A DNA stretch of 64,000 nucleotides from assembly GCF_026626745.1 (NCBI RefSeq), contig NZ_JAPNJW010000001.1, positions 3,766,001-3,830,000 of the forward strand, given 5' to 3'. Positions 1 to 10,139 of the stretch are shown piece after piece (the first letter of the stretch is position 1; each line of letters starts with the position of its first letter). Position numbers and translations under genes: made by a program. The DNA is from Nannocystis sp. RBIL2. Lineage in GTDB: Bacteria; Myxococcota_A; Polyangia; Nannocystales; Nannocystaceae. Below the pieces are notes generated by a model. It was not told the DNA's origin. It made no database searches and saw nothing but the letters and a program-made list of their open reading frames with translations.

Positions 1-2
1 TC

Positions 3-686
3 GACTCGCTGGGCCGGCCGCAGATCGCCGCCGTCCTGCGCGACGCCGAGAAGGCCGAGAGCCAGGCGCAGCAGGAGATCTCCGAGGCCCAGGCCCAGGC
101 CAACCAGCGCGCCGAGGTGGCCAAGGCTGCGGCCGAGACGGCGATCCTGGTCAAGCGCAACGAGCTGGCCAAGATCCGCGCCGAGCTCGAGGGCCGCGCC
201 TCTGCGGTCGAGCGCGAGGCCGAGGCCGCCGCCAAGACCGCGCGCGCCGCCGCCGAGCAGGAGCTGCAGACCGTGCGCAGCGAGCTCGAGCAGAAGCGCC
301 TGATGGCCGAGGTCATCATCCCGGCCGAGGTCGACCGGGCCGCGCGGCTGCTCCTGGCCAAGGGCGACGCCGCGCCGACGATCGAGAACGGCGCCGCGGT
401 GGCCGAGGTCCTGCGCCTCACCAGCGAGGCGTGGCAGACCATGGGCCCGCAGGCGCGCGAGATCTACGTCATCCAGCACCTCGAAGAGCTGCTGTCTGCC
501 GTGCTCGCCCCGATCCAGAACCTCAAGGTCCGCGAGGTCGCCGCGCTCGACCCGGGCGACGGCAGCGCGCTCGCCAGCTACGCCGCCTCTTACCCGCGCG
601 CGGTCGCCTCGGTGCTCAGCGCCCTGCGCGAGACCACCGGCGTCGACGTGCCCGCGATCCTGGCCGGAAAGACAGGTGCCCAGTGA
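3..686 (+). CDS. Flotillin-like SPFH protein, C-terminal part (5' end outside window)
   Basis: The frame is open from the first bases of the window, so this is the C-terminal 227 residues of a longer protein. What is visible is a long Ala/Glu/Arg-rich coiled coil followed by a globular tail ending near a GVDVP motif. The downstream protein has the same layout and a matching GIDVP motif, which is why I call this a flotillin (SPFH/band 7) relative. Flotillins are known as membrane-associated scaffold proteins that oligomerise through such coiled coils. The SPFH domain itself is not in the window, so the assignment is by similarity to the neighbour. The stop codon overlaps a possible GTG start of the next gene, so the two are probably co-transcribed and may form a hetero-oligomer. 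Confidence 0.75.
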   Translation, partial: DSLGRPQIAAVLRDAEKAESQAQQEISEAQAQANQRAEVAKAAAETAILVKRNELAKIRAELEGRASAVEREAEAAAKTARAAAEQELQTVRSELEQKRLMAEVIIPAEVDRAARLLLAKGDAAPTIENGAAVAEVLRLTSEAWQTMGPQAREIYVIQHLEELLSAVLAPIQNLKVREVAALDPGDGSALASYAASYPRAVASVLSALRETTGVDVPAILAGKTGAQ

Positions 687-688
687 AC
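647..688. repeat. 14-nt hairpin-repeat array, 3 degenerate units
   Basis: Units start at 647, 661 and 675 with 14-nt spacing; the middle one reads TGGCCGGAAAGACA. The third contains the TGA stop of the upstream flotillin gene and reaches the start of the next. The units are weak matches to the TGYCC-N4-GGRCA family seen better elsewhere in the window. Confidence 0.4.
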
Positions 689-1969
<1,281 letters not shown>

Positions 1970-2093
1970 ACTTCGATTCAAGTCCGTGAACCCGCGCCAG
2001 AGCTCGCTCCCGCAGCGGCCTGGCGCGAAGTTTTTGTGCCAATCGCCAAACCAGCGAAAGTCGGCCTGTTTCGCGAGCGATACTGATCTCACC

Positions 2094-2124
2094 TTGACAT
2101 GAATCTCCGTTCACGCCAATGAAC
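2094..2124 (+). promoter_or_regulatory. Promoter and candidate operator of the TetR-efflux operon
   Basis: TTGACA at 2094-2099 is a perfect -35 box. A weak -10 (CAATGA, 2117-2122) follows at 17 nt and ends 7 nt before the GTG at 2130. Overlapping it are three half sites, TGAA (2100), TTCA (2110) and TGAA (2120), spaced exactly 10 nt apart. The last two form the perfect inverted repeat GTTCA-N6-TGAAC (2109-2124). A dimeric TetR repressor could bind here and block transcription of its own operon; this is inference from the pattern. Confidence 0.55.
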
Positions 2125-2129
2125 CCCCG

Positions 2130-2798
2130 GTGTCGCGCAGGGTCGATGGCGGAGACGATGTGCCGCGCAAAACGCGTGGTGCGCGAGTCCGCGAGGTGGT
2201 ACGGACGGAGACGCGCGCTGCGTACCGCGAGGCGATCCTCGACGCGGCCACGCGGGTGTTCGGGCGGCTCGGATTCCAGGACGCGAAGATGGCCGACATC
2301 GCCGCTGAAGCGGGCGTGGCCGCGGGCACCGTCTACAACTACTTCAAGAACAAGGAAGAGGTGTTCCGCTCGATCCTGCAGCGGACGCACGAGCTGGTGT
2401 ACCAGCGGATCCTGGTCCACCAGCAGCTCGCGGACCCGATCGAGCGCATGCGGGCCTCCACGCGCGAGGCGTTCGACTTCCTCGAGGAGCACGGCGCGCT
2501 GTTCCTGCTCTACGTCTCGATCGGCGGCGGCTTCGACTGGGCCCAGAAGCGCATCGAGCAGGCGCTGATCGACGAGAACCACGCCCGCTACTTCGCGCTC
2601 AGCCAGGCCACCTTGCGCGACGCGGTCGAGCGCGGCCTGCTGCGCAGCGACCTCTCGATCGAGCGCCTGGCGGTGCTCCTCAGCGGCCTGACCGACGCGA
2701 CGATCTTCTCCTGGGTGCGAACCGGCTGTCCCCCCGGCCTCCGCACGCAAGCCGACCCCCTGATCGACTTCTTCCTCCACGGCGCCAAAGCCCCATGA
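2130..2798 (+). CDS. TetR-family transcriptional regulator
   Basis: The N-terminal part is a typical TetR DNA-binding domain: helix 1 with AILDAATRVF, then the helix-turn-helix ending in the conserved VAAGTVYNYFKNKEEVF stretch. The C-terminal half is the divergent ligand-binding and dimerisation domain. TetR proteins of this kind usually repress a neighbouring efflux pump until they bind a pump substrate. The gene lies directly upstream of, and overlaps by 4 nt with, the efflux adaptor gene, so it is the first gene of the operon and probably autoregulates it. I chose GTG 2130 because it sits 7 nt downstream of a promoter-like -10. GTG 2160, preceded by GGAG, is a good alternative giving 212 residues. 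Confidence 0.9.
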   Translation: MSRRVDGGDDVPRKTRGARVREVVRTETRAAYREAILDAATRVFGRLGFQDAKMADIAAEAGVAAGTVYNYFKNKEEVFRSILQRTHELVYQRILVHQQLADPIERMRASTREAFDFLEEHGALFLLYVSIGGGFDWAQKRIEQALIDENHARYFALSQATLRDAVERGLLRSDLSIERLAVLLSGLTDATIFSWVRTGCPPGLRTQADPLIDFFLHGAKAP

Positions 2799-3829
2799 CC
2801 GCACGCCTCACCATCGTCCCCCTCGTCCTCGCCGGTCTCCTCGTCGCCGCCTGCGACAGCAAAGAGGCCGAGAAGCCCGCCCTGCCGGCGCAGGGCACCG
2901 CGCCGACGATCCCGGTCCCGAGCAACAAGGGTCCCGGGCCGCAGCCGGGCGTCAAGGCCGGCGCGCGCGACCTCTCGATCGAGCGCTACGTCGGCACCGC
3001 GCTGCCCAAGCAGGAGGCCGAGCTCGGCCCGCGCATGAGCGGCACCCTCGCCTCGGTCGACGTCGAGGAGGGGCAGATGGTCAAGAAGGGCCAGGTGCTG
3101 TTCCGCCTCGACGCCCGCTCGACCCGGCTCGGCGTCAGCCAGGCCGAGACCGGCCTGCAGGGCGCCCAGATCGCCCGCGACAACGCCAAGCGCGAGCTCG
3201 AGCGACAGCAGCAATTGGCCGCCAAGGGCACCGTCGCCGCGGCCGTGCTCGAGCGGGCCGAGTCGGCCTTCAACAGCGCCGAGAACGGGGTCAACCAGGC
3301 CTCGGTCGCGCTGTCGATGGCCCGCCGCGGCACCGCCGACTCGGCCGTCGTCTCGCCGATCGACGGCCTCGTCGCCCACAAGTTCAAGGACGTCGGCGAG
3401 ACCGTGACGATGATGCCGCCGACCATCGTCGTCGTGATCCAGGACCAATCTGTCCTCGAGGTCAGGGCGCGGATCCCCGAGGCCGCGCTGCGGCTCGTCC
3501 ACGTCGGCGATCAGGTCACAGCCCACTTCTCCGCGCTCGGCGTCTCGCGCGAGGCCAAGGTCGTGCGCGTCCAGCCGACCGTCGACGCCGCCACGCGAAC
3601 GATCGAGATCGTCACCGACGTCGAGAACAAGGACGGGGCGCTGCGCCCCGGCATGTACGTCGAGATCGAGCTGCGCCCGCCGCTCGCCTCGGTGCTGCCC
3701 GGCGCCGAGGGCTCGGCGCCCGAGGCCGACGCCAAGGCCGCGCCCGACGCCAAGGCCGAGGTGGCCAAGGCGAACCCGAGCAAGAAAGCCCCGAGCGACC
3801 CCCCGCCGCCGTCTGCCGGCACCCACTGA
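2795..3829 (+). CDS. RND efflux periplasmic adaptor lipoprotein (membrane fusion protein)
   Basis: This 344-residue protein begins with a lipoprotein signal ending in LVAAC (Cys 20), so it should be anchored to a membrane by lipid. It then shows the adaptor order of AcrA/HlyD-like proteins: barrel-sandwich half, alpha-helical hairpin rich in Gln/Glu/Arg (about 100-180), second barrel half and beta-barrel domain up to about residue 290. A disordered Ala/Lys/Pro tail follows. The adaptor links the inner-membrane RND pump to the outer-membrane channel. It overlaps the TetR gene by 4 nt (ATGA) and is followed after 9 nt by the pump gene, so the order regulator-adaptor-pump-channel is a complete tripartite efflux operon. 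The exported compound cannot be told from sequence. Confidence 0.92.
   Translation: MTARLTIVPLVLAGLLVAACDSKEAEKPALPAQGTAPTIPVPSNKGPGPQPGVKAGARDLSIERYVGTALPKQEAELGPRMSGTLASVDVEEGQMVKKGQVLFRLDARSTRLGVSQAETGLQGAQIARDNAKRELERQQQLAAKGTVAAAVLERAESAFNSAENGVNQASVALSMARRGTADSAVVSPIDGLVAHKFKDVGETVTMMPPTIVVVIQDQSVLEVRARIPEAALRLVHVGDQVTAHFSALGVSREAKVVRVQPTVDAATRTIEIVTDVENKDGALRPGMYVEIELRPPLASVLPGAEGSAPEADAKAAPDAKAEVAKANPSKKAPSDPPPPSAGTH
3451..3464. repeat. Single 14-nt hairpin-repeat unit inside the adaptor gene
   Basis: TGTCCTCGAGGTCA fits the TGYCC-N4-GGRCA pattern with one change. Because it is one isolated copy in a conserved coding region, it may be chance. Confidence 0.25.
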
Positions 3830-3838
3830 GGTCCCGCC

Positions 3839-6800
3839 ATGCTGCTCGCCGAAGTCTCGATCCGCCGCTCCATCTTCGCGACGATGCTGATCGCCGCGCT
3901 GATGGTGTTCGGCTTCTTCAGCTTGCCGCGCATCGGCGTCGAGCTGTTCCCGAACGTCGAATTCCCGGTCGTCACCGCGACCGTCGTCTACCCGGGCGCC
4001 GACCCGGAGACGATGGAGACCAAGGTCGCCGACCCGATCGAGGAGGCGCTGCAGTCGATCAGCGGCGTCAAGCGCATGACCTCGCGCAACCTCGAGGCCG
4101 TCACTCAGGTGGTGATGGAGTTCGAGCTCGAGGTCGACGGCGTCCAGGCGCTGCAGGACGTGCGCGACAAGATCTCCGCGATCGAGCGCGACCTGCCGCA
4201 GGGCATCGACCCGCCGGTGGTGCAGAAGTTCGACGTCGGCGCCGCGCCGATCCTCTCGATCGCGCTGGCCGGCGACGTGCCGATGGCCGAGATGACGCGG
4301 ATCGCCAAGGACGAGGTCAAGCAGCGCCTCCAGCAGATCTCGGGCGTCGGCAACGTCGACCTCATCGGCGGCCGCGAGCGCGAGATCAAGGTCCTCGTCG
4401 ACCCGGCGCGCATGACCGGCTTCGGCCTCACCGCCGACGACGTCGCCAACGCAGTGCGGGCGCAGAGCCTCGAGCTGCCGGCCGGCTTCATCAAGACCGG
4501 CACCAGCGAGCTGACGCTGAAGACCCGCGGCGAGGTCAAGAGCGCCGCCGAGATCGCCGACATCCTGATCCCCGGCCCGCCCGGCGCGGTGGTCCGGATC
4601 CGCGACGTCGCCGAGGTCCTCGACGACGTCGAGGACGCCCGCTCGGCCTCGTTCCTCAACGGCAACTCGGCGCTCGCCCTGGTCGTCAAGAAGCAGTCCG
4701 GCGCCAACGTCGTGTCCCTCGCCGAGCAGGTGCGCGAGGTGCTGGACGAGATGCGGCCCGACCTCGAGCGGCGGGGCATCACCGCCGCCGTGCCGACCGA
4801 CAACTCGGTGTTCGTCGAGCACGCCATCGGTGACGTCAAGTTCGACCTCATCCTCGGCGCGATCCTCACCATCGTCATCATCCTCGTGTTCCTGCACGAC
4901 ATCCGCGCGACCTTCATCGCCGCGCTGGCGATCCCGACCAGCATCGTGGCGACGTTCGCGTTCATGCAGTACATGGGGTTCTCGTTCAACAACATCTCCA
5001 TGCTGGCGCTGTCGCTGTCGATCGGCATCCTCGTCGACGACGCGATCGTGGTGATCGAGAACATCTACCGCCACCTCGAGATGGGCAAGCCGCGCATGCG
5101 CGCCGCCCTCGACGCGACCAGCGAGATCGGCCTCGCGGTCATCGCCACCACCCTGTCGATCGTCGCGGTGTTCGTGCCGGTCGCCTACATGAAGGGCATC
5201 ATCGGCCGCTTCTTCTTCCAGTTCGGCCTCACCGTCTCGGCGGCCGTGCTGCTGTCGATGCTGGTGTCGTTCACGCTGACGCCGATGCTGTCGTCGCGCA
5301 TCATGCGGCAGCAGCACGGCCACGCCCCCGGCCTGTTCGCCCGCCTGTTCAACAAGATGTTCGGCGCCGTCGAGCGCGGCTACGCCGGCGTCCTGCGCTG
5401 GTCGCTGCGCTGGCCGTGGACCACCGTCCTCATCGCTCTGCTGTCGCTGTTCGGCTCGTGCGCCCTCGTCACCCGCGTGCCCGCCGAGTTCCTCCCGCCC
5501 GAGGACCAGTCGCAGTTCGCCGTCAACGTCGAGCTGCCGACCGGCACCGCGCTCGAGGCGACCATCGAGACGTCCGAGGCCGTGGCCGCCGACCTGCGCG
5601 CCAACCTGCCGCAGATCAAGGACACGTTCACCACCATCGGCGGCGGCGCGGTCGGCCAGGTCAACCGCGCGCGCATCACCGTCACCCTCGAGCGGCCCAA
5701 GCAGCGCGGCTTCTCGCAGCAGGACGCGATGAAGTGGACCCGCGAGCGCCTCGCCAACGTCGAGGGCGCGATGTTCACCGTCGACCAACTCGACCCGTTC
5801 GGCAACGACGGCGGCTTCCGCAGCCAGCCGATCCAGTTCTCGATCCGCGGCACCGACCTGAACGAGGTCGTCGCCGCCGCCGAGGCGCTCAAGGGCCAGC
5901 TCGCCGAGACCGGCAAGTTCGTCGACCTCGACACCTCGTACCGCGGCGGCAAGCCCGAGGTCGCGATCGCGGTCGACCGCAACAAGGCTGCCGACCTCAG
6001 CGTGCCGATCGCCTCGATCGCCCGCACCGTGCGCTCGCTGATGGCCGGCGACCCGATCTCCGACCTCAAGGAGGGCTCGGAGATCTACGACGTCATCCTC
6101 TACATGCCCGAGTCGCTGCGCTCGAGCTTCGAGTCGCTCGGCAACATCAAGGTCCGCTCGGCCTCGGGTCGCCTGGTCGACCTGTCGGCGGTGGTCCGCG
6201 TCGAGCGCGGCGAGGGCCCCAGCGAGATCGAGCGCCAGAACCGCCTGCGCCAGGTGCTGGTGCTGGCGGCGCTCAACGACGTCACCCTCGGCGAGGCCCA
6301 GCAGATCGTCACCGACGCCGCCAAGCGGGTCGTGCCGTCGAAGCTGCAGACCAGCTTCATGGGCGACGCCGAGGTCATGCAGGAGTCGTTCGAGTCGATG
6401 ATCTTCGCCCTCGCCCTGGCGATCATCCTCGTCTACATGATCCTCGCGGCCCAGTTCGACAGCCTGATCCAGCCGATCACGATCATGGTCTCGCTGCCGC
6501 TGTCGGTCGTCGGCGCGTTCGGCGGCATCTACCTCGCCGGGATGTCGCTCAACATCTTCTCGTTCATCGGCCTCATCATGCTGATGGGCCTCGTCACCAA
6601 GACGGCGATCTTGCTGGTCGACTTCGCCAACAGCGAGCGCGAGAAGGGGGCAGTCATCACCGAGGCGCTGGTCCAGGCCGGCACCATCCGCCTGCGCCCG
6701 ATCGTCATGACCGCCGCGGCCACCATCTTCGGCATGATCCCCGTCGCCCTGGCCCTCGGCGAGGGCGGCGAGACCCGCGCGCCGATGGCCGTCATCGTCA

Positions 6801-7135
6801 TCGGCGGCATGATCACCTCCACCGTCCTCACCCTCGTCGTCGTCCCCGTCGTCTACCTGCTGTTCGACCGCATGGTCACCAGCCGGTCGATGCGCTGGAT
6901 CAGCTTCAAGTTCTTCGGCGTCGACGCCAGCAAGCCGGCCGAGACCCTCGACGACCCCATCCCGACCCCGGCCCAGGCCCACGCCGCGGCCGTCACCCCG
7001 GCCCAGGCCCCGCCCCCCGACCTGGTCATGCCGGTGCTCGTCGCCGAGGCCCCGCGGCCGCCGTCCGACGACTTCGAGATCGAGCGCGAGGTCGTGTTCC
7101 CCCGCCTCCGCCGCGTCACCAAGCCGCCGGAGTGA
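3839..7135 (+). CDS. RND-family multidrug efflux permease (AcrB/HAE1-like)
   Basis: At 1098 residues this has the full length of an AcrB-type pump. The first membrane helix is at about residues 10-28. Two large periplasmic loops and two blocks of membrane helices follow. The fourth helix carries the proton-relay pair in GILVDDAIVVIENI (Asp about 401-402), the hallmark of RND proton antiporters. The last membrane helices end near residue 1020, and a soluble Pro/Ala-rich tail of roughly 75 residues follows that is longer than usual. The protein exports substrates from periplasm or inner membrane through the channel encoded next, powered by proton influx. The gene is tightly linked to the adaptor gene upstream. 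Confidence 0.95.
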   Translation: MLLAEVSIRRSIFATMLIAALMVFGFFSLPRIGVELFPNVEFPVVTATVVYPGADPETMETKVADPIEEALQSISGVKRMTSRNLEAVTQVVMEFELEVDGVQALQDVRDKISAIERDLPQGIDPPVVQKFDVGAAPILSIALAGDVPMAEMTRIAKDEVKQRLQQISGVGNVDLIGGREREIKVLVDPARMTGFGLTADDVANAVRAQSLELPAGFIKTGTSELTLKTRGEVKSAAEIADILIPGPPGAVVRIRDVAEVLDDVEDARSASFLNGNSALALVVKKQSGANVVSLAEQVREVLDEMRPDLERRGITAAVPTDNSVFVEHAIGDVKFDLILGAILTIVIILVFLHDIRATFIAALAIPTSIVATFAFMQYMGFSFNNISMLALSLSIGILVDDAIVVIENIYRHLEMGKPRMRAALDATSEIGLAVIATTLSIVAVFVPVAYMKGIIGRFFFQFGLTVSAAVLLSMLVSFTLTPMLSSRIMRQQHGHAPGLFARLFNKMFGAVERGYAGVLRWSLRWPWTTVLIALLSLFGSCALVTRVPAEFLPPEDQSQFAVNVELPTGTALEATIETSEAVAADLRANLPQIKDTFTTIGGGAVGQVNRARITVTLERPKQRGFSQQDAMKWTRERLANVEGAMFTVDQLDPFGNDGGFRSQPIQFSIRGTDLNEVVAAAEALKGQLAETGKFVDLDTSYRGGKPEVAIAVDRNKAADLSVPIASIARTVRSLMAGDPISDLKEGSEIYDVILYMPESLRSSFESLGNIKVRSASGRLVDLSAVVRVERGEGPSEIERQNRLRQVLVLAALNDVTLGEAQQIVTDAAKRVVPSKLQTSFMGDAEVMQESFESMIFALALAIILVYMILAAQFDSLIQPITIMVSLPLSVVGAFGGIYLAGMSLNIFSFIGLIMLMGLVTKTAILLVDFANSEREKGAVITEALVQAGTIRLRPIVMTAAATIFGMIPVALALGEGGETRAPMAVIVIGGMITSTVLTLVVVPVVYLLFDRMVTSRSMRWISFKFFGVDASKPAETLDDPIPTPAQAHAAAVTPAQAPPPDLVMPVLVAEAPRPPSDDFEIEREVVFPRLRRVTKPPE

Positions 7136-7150
7136 GCGGCCGGGGTACCT

Positions 7151-7192
7151 TCCCCTTCGAACAGGTTCTTTAGAACAGGTTCTTTCGCACAG
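7151..7192. repeat. 14-nt repeat array, 3 units, between pump and channel genes
   Basis: Units start at 7151, 7165 and 7179. GAACAGGTTCTTT occurs twice exactly, at 7160 and 7174, 14 nt apart. This is a divergent, GAACA-type version of the window-wide 14-nt family and fills most of the 69-nt gap inside the efflux operon. Confidence 0.6.
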
Positions 7193-7204
7193 GACGCTCC
7201 CACC

Positions 7205-8806
7205 ATGTCCCTCGTTTGGTCTGTCGCCCTGGCGCTGACGGCTCCGGCCCCCCTGGGCCCGCCGCCGCCGCCCACCCGGCAAGCTCCGCCCGCCTCCGCC
7301 GATGCTGCCCCCTTCGATGCCACCGCGTACCTCCGCGAGGGCCCGCTCGCCGAGGCGCTCGCGCCCAAGTCCGGCGGCCTCACTGCCGACAAGGTCGCGG
7401 TGCAGGCGGTCGCCGAGTCGCCCTCGGTCGCCGCCAAGGAGGCCCAGATCCAGGCCGCGGCGGCCAAGCTCGATCAGACGATGATCGCCTTCCTGCCGCA
7501 GCTCTCGGGCAAGGCCGGCTACACCCGCCTGTCCAAGGCCGCGATCAACTTCGGCGGCGGCTACAGCGTCGGCGCCGCGACCGGCCCCGAACCCGGCGGC
7601 GACCCGATCCCGATCGGCATCGGCCCGTGCGCCATGGGCTCGCCCCAGATGTGCACGGTCGACCCGAACACCGGCCAGCCGCTCACGCTGGTGGTCGCGC
7701 CGCCGTTCAAGATCCAGATCCCGCTCAACTCGTACTCGCTGCAGGCCCAGCTGTCGGTCCCGATCTCGGACTACATCCTGTCGCTGGTGCCGGCCAAGCG
7801 CGGCTCCGAGACCCGCCGCGACGCCGTCGCCCTCGCCCGCGACGCGGAGCGCATCAAGGTCGAGACCGACGCCCGCCTCGCCTACTACAACTGGCTGCGC
7901 ACGGTCGCCTCGGTGGTCGCCGTCGAGGACTCGCTGCGCCGCGTCAAGGCGCGCGCGCTCGACGTCGAGAACCTGTTCAACGCCGGCAGCGCGACCAAGG
8001 CGGAGGTGATGCGCCTGACCGCCCAGATCGCGCAGATCGAGCAAGCGATCAACGACGCCCGGGTGTTCCGCACGACCGCGGAGCAGGGCCTGGCGATCAT
8101 GCTCAACGACCAGGACCTCGACTTCTCGCCCGGCGAGGACGTCATCGACCTGCCGCCCGACATGGCCGACCTCGGCAACCTCGACGCCATGATCCGCGAG
8201 GCCCACGACAAGCGGCTCGAGCTCAAGTCGATGGAGAAGAGCATCGGCGCGGTCGACTACGGCATCAAGGCGACCCGCGCCGGCTACTTCCCGCGCCTCG
8301 ACGCGTTCGCCGAGGCCACCTACGCCAACCCGAACCAGCGCTTCTTCCCGCTGGCGCCGGTGTGGCGCGGGTCGTGGTCGGTCGGCGCCCAGCTGACCTA
8401 CTCGCTCAACTCGGCCCTGCGCACGCGCGCCGAGATCCGCGAGTACAAGGCCAACAAGCGCGAGCTCATGGCCCAGATCGAGGTCATGCGCCGCGGGATC
8501 GCCATGGAGGTGACCCAGGCCTACCTCGCCCGCAACAAGGCGATCGCCGACATCGAGCTCAGCGCCCGCACGCTCGAGTCCGCGGTCGAGGCCTATCGCG
8601 TCGCCACCGAGCTGTTCGCCGTCGGCTCCGCCACCACCAACGACATCATCGACGCCGAGGCCGACCAGCTGACCGCGATCCTCCGGATCGTCAACTCGCG
8701 CATCGACCTCCGCACCGCCAACGCGCGCCTTCTCTACGCCACCGGCCGCATCAAGCCCAACAACGTCCAGGTCTACGACACCCGCGACAAGGCGACCCGC
8801 GGCTGA
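7205..8806 (+). CDS. TolC-family outer-membrane efflux channel
   Basis: The 533-residue protein starts with a short hydrophobic segment likely to be a signal peptide, then a Pro-rich stretch. The rest is two repeats of long Ala/Glu/Arg-rich helices and short beta segments, as in TolC-type trimeric channels (each repeat about 200 residues). An insertion with two Cys (GPCAMGSPQMCTV, about residues 140-155) lies in the first beta region and is not part of the usual fold. It is the fourth gene of the efflux operon and supplies the outer-membrane exit duct. A tandem 14-nt repeat array begins directly after the stop codon and may act as terminator with the convergent obg gene. Confidence 0.9.
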   Translation: MSLVWSVALALTAPAPLGPPPPPTRQAPPASADAAPFDATAYLREGPLAEALAPKSGGLTADKVAVQAVAESPSVAAKEAQIQAAAAKLDQTMIAFLPQLSGKAGYTRLSKAAINFGGGYSVGAATGPEPGGDPIPIGIGPCAMGSPQMCTVDPNTGQPLTLVVAPPFKIQIPLNSYSLQAQLSVPISDYILSLVPAKRGSETRRDAVALARDAERIKVETDARLAYYNWLRTVASVVAVEDSLRRVKARALDVENLFNAGSATKAEVMRLTAQIAQIEQAINDARVFRTTAEQGLAIMLNDQDLDFSPGEDVIDLPPDMADLGNLDAMIREAHDKRLELKSMEKSIGAVDYGIKATRAGYFPRLDAFAEATYANPNQRFFPLAPVWRGSWSVGAQLTYSLNSALRTRAEIREYKANKRELMAQIEVMRRGIAMEVTQAYLARNKAIADIELSARTLESAVEAYRVATELFAVGSATTNDIIDAEADQLTAILRIVNSRIDLRTANARLLYATGRIKPNNVQVYDTRDKATRG

Positions 8807-8821
8807 GCGACCTCGGTCGTA

Positions 8822-8905
8822 TGCACGAAGGGGCATGTCCGCCAGGACATGCCCCTTTCGTCATGCGCGCGAGGACATGCTCCTGCGAGCATGCCCTGGC
8901 GTGCA
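8822..8905. repeat. 14-nt hairpin-repeat array, 6 units, between convergent genes
   Basis: Units begin at 8822, 8836, 8850, 8864, 8878 and 8892, exactly 14 nt apart. The best is TGTCCGCCAGGACA (8836). Units 1-3 also fold together as a larger hairpin (arms about 8826-8840 and 8845-8860). The array fills the space between the stop of the TolC-like gene and the 3' end of obg, so it could end transcription from both sides. Confidence 0.75.
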
Positions 8906-8909
8906 GCCG

Positions 8910-10136
8910 CTAGCCCTGCGGCAGCGGGCCCGACGCTGCGCCGCGACGGACCATATCGACGCGGCGCCACAGCGCCTCGAGCAGCTCCGGCACGCCCTCG
9001 CCGGTGCGCGCCGAGACCGGGAACAGCGGGATGCCCTGGGCCCGCAGCAGCTTGCGCAGCGGACCCATCGCCTCCTGGCCCTCCGGCGTGTCGATCTTGT
9101 TGAGCGCGACCACCCGCGGCCGGCCCTCGAACATCGGGCCATACTGCGTGAGCTCCTTCTCGAGCGCCTTGAGGTCGGCCATCGGGTCGCGGCCGGGCGT
9201 CGGGTCGGGCGAGAGCAGGTGCAGAAGCACGCGCGTGCGCTCGAGGTGGCGCAGGAAGTCGAGGCCGAGGCCGCGACCCTCGCTGGCGCCGTGGATCAGC
9301 CCCGGCACGTCGGCGACCACCAGGGAGCGCTCGCCGGCCAGGGCGACCACGCCGAGCTGCGGCACCAGGGTGGTGAACGGGTAGTCGGCGACCTTCGGGC
9401 GGGCGCGGCTGATCGCGCGGATGAAGGTCGACTTGCCGACGTTGGGGAAGCCGACGATGCCGACGTCGGCCAGCAGCTTGAGCTCGAGCCGCAGCCAGTA
9501 CGCGTCGCCGCCGACGCCGGGCTCGGCGAAGTCGGGCGCGCGGTTGGTCGAGCTGCGGAAGTGCACGTTGCCGCGGCCGCCGAGGCCGCCGTGGGCCACC
9601 ACCAGCTCCTGGCCGTGGAAAGTCAGGTCGCCGAGCTGCGCCCCGGGCTCGAGCTCCGTGTCGCGCCGCTCCTTCTCGGCCTGCGCGCGGCGGATCGGCC
9701 CCGACTTCTGGACCCGCACCGGCTCCGGGATGTCGTCGGTGCCGTCGTCGGTCCAGGTGATCGCGCCGACCTGGTCGAGCTCCTCGTCGAGGCTGTCGGC
9801 CAGCCACGGCGGACGCTCGCCGGGCTCGCCGGCCAGCGCCTCGAAGAACACCGTCGTGCCGACGGGCACGCGGATCCGGAGATCGTTGCCCGAGCGGCCC
9901 GTCATCTTGTTGGGGCCGCCGGGGCGCCCGCTCTCGGCCGCGAAGTGCTGGCGGAATTTCAGGTCCAGCAGCGTCGTCAAATGATCGTCGGCGACAAAGA
10001 CGACATCGCCGCCCTTGCCGCCGTCACCGCCCGCGGGACCGCCGTCGGGCACGAACTTCTCACGGCGCCAGCCGACCAGCCCGTCGCCGCCTCGTCCTGC
10101 GCGGACGACGATCCGGACCTGGTCGATGAAGCGCAT
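8910..10136 (-). CDS. obg: Obg/CgtA-family ribosome-associated GTPase with extra insertion
   Basis: The 408-residue protein has the Gly-rich Obg fold at its N-terminus followed by the GTPase domain with G1 (GFPNVGKST), G3 (DVPGLI) and G4 (NKID). Obg proteins bind the large ribosomal subunit and act in its late assembly and in stress control. No C-terminal OCT domain is present. Unusually, about 65 extra residues rich in Asp/Glu/Arg interrupt the Obg fold between VPVGTTVF and LGDLTFHGQ, a place where relatives have only a short turn. The gene starts 3 nt after rpmA, the usual rplU-rpmA-obg order, so all three are likely one transcript. Confidence 0.95.
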   Translation of the reverse strand: MRFIDQVRIVVRAGRGGDGLVGWRREKFVPDGGPAGGDGGKGGDVVFVADDHLTTLLDLKFRQHFAAESGRPGGPNKMTGRSGNDLRIRVPVGTTVFFEALAGEPGERPPWLADSLDEELDQVGAITWTDDGTDDIPEPVRVQKSGPIRRAQAEKERRDTELEPGAQLGDLTFHGQELVVAHGGLGGRGNVHFRSSTNRAPDFAEPGVGGDAYWLRLELKLLADVGIVGFPNVGKSTFIRAISRARPKVADYPFTTLVPQLGVVALAGERSLVVADVPGLIHGASEGRGLGLDFLRHLERTRVLLHLLSPDPTPGRDPMADLKALEKELTQYGPMFEGRPRVVALNKIDTPEGQEAMGPLRKLLRAQGIPLFPVSARTGEGVPELLEALWRRVDMVRRGAASGPLPQG

Positions 10137-10139
10137 CGC

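Noticed and set aside
2588..8836. 2082-residue open frame on the minus strand across the efflux operon
   Set aside because: It is the antisense shadow of four clearly conserved plus-strand genes; the translation is Arg/Asp/Gly/Leu-biased and has no domain. High GC makes stops rare in that frame.
8822..8905. Tandem array as a CRISPR
   Set aside because: Units are only 14 nt, are not separated by unique spacers of 30 nt or so, and no cas gene is present.
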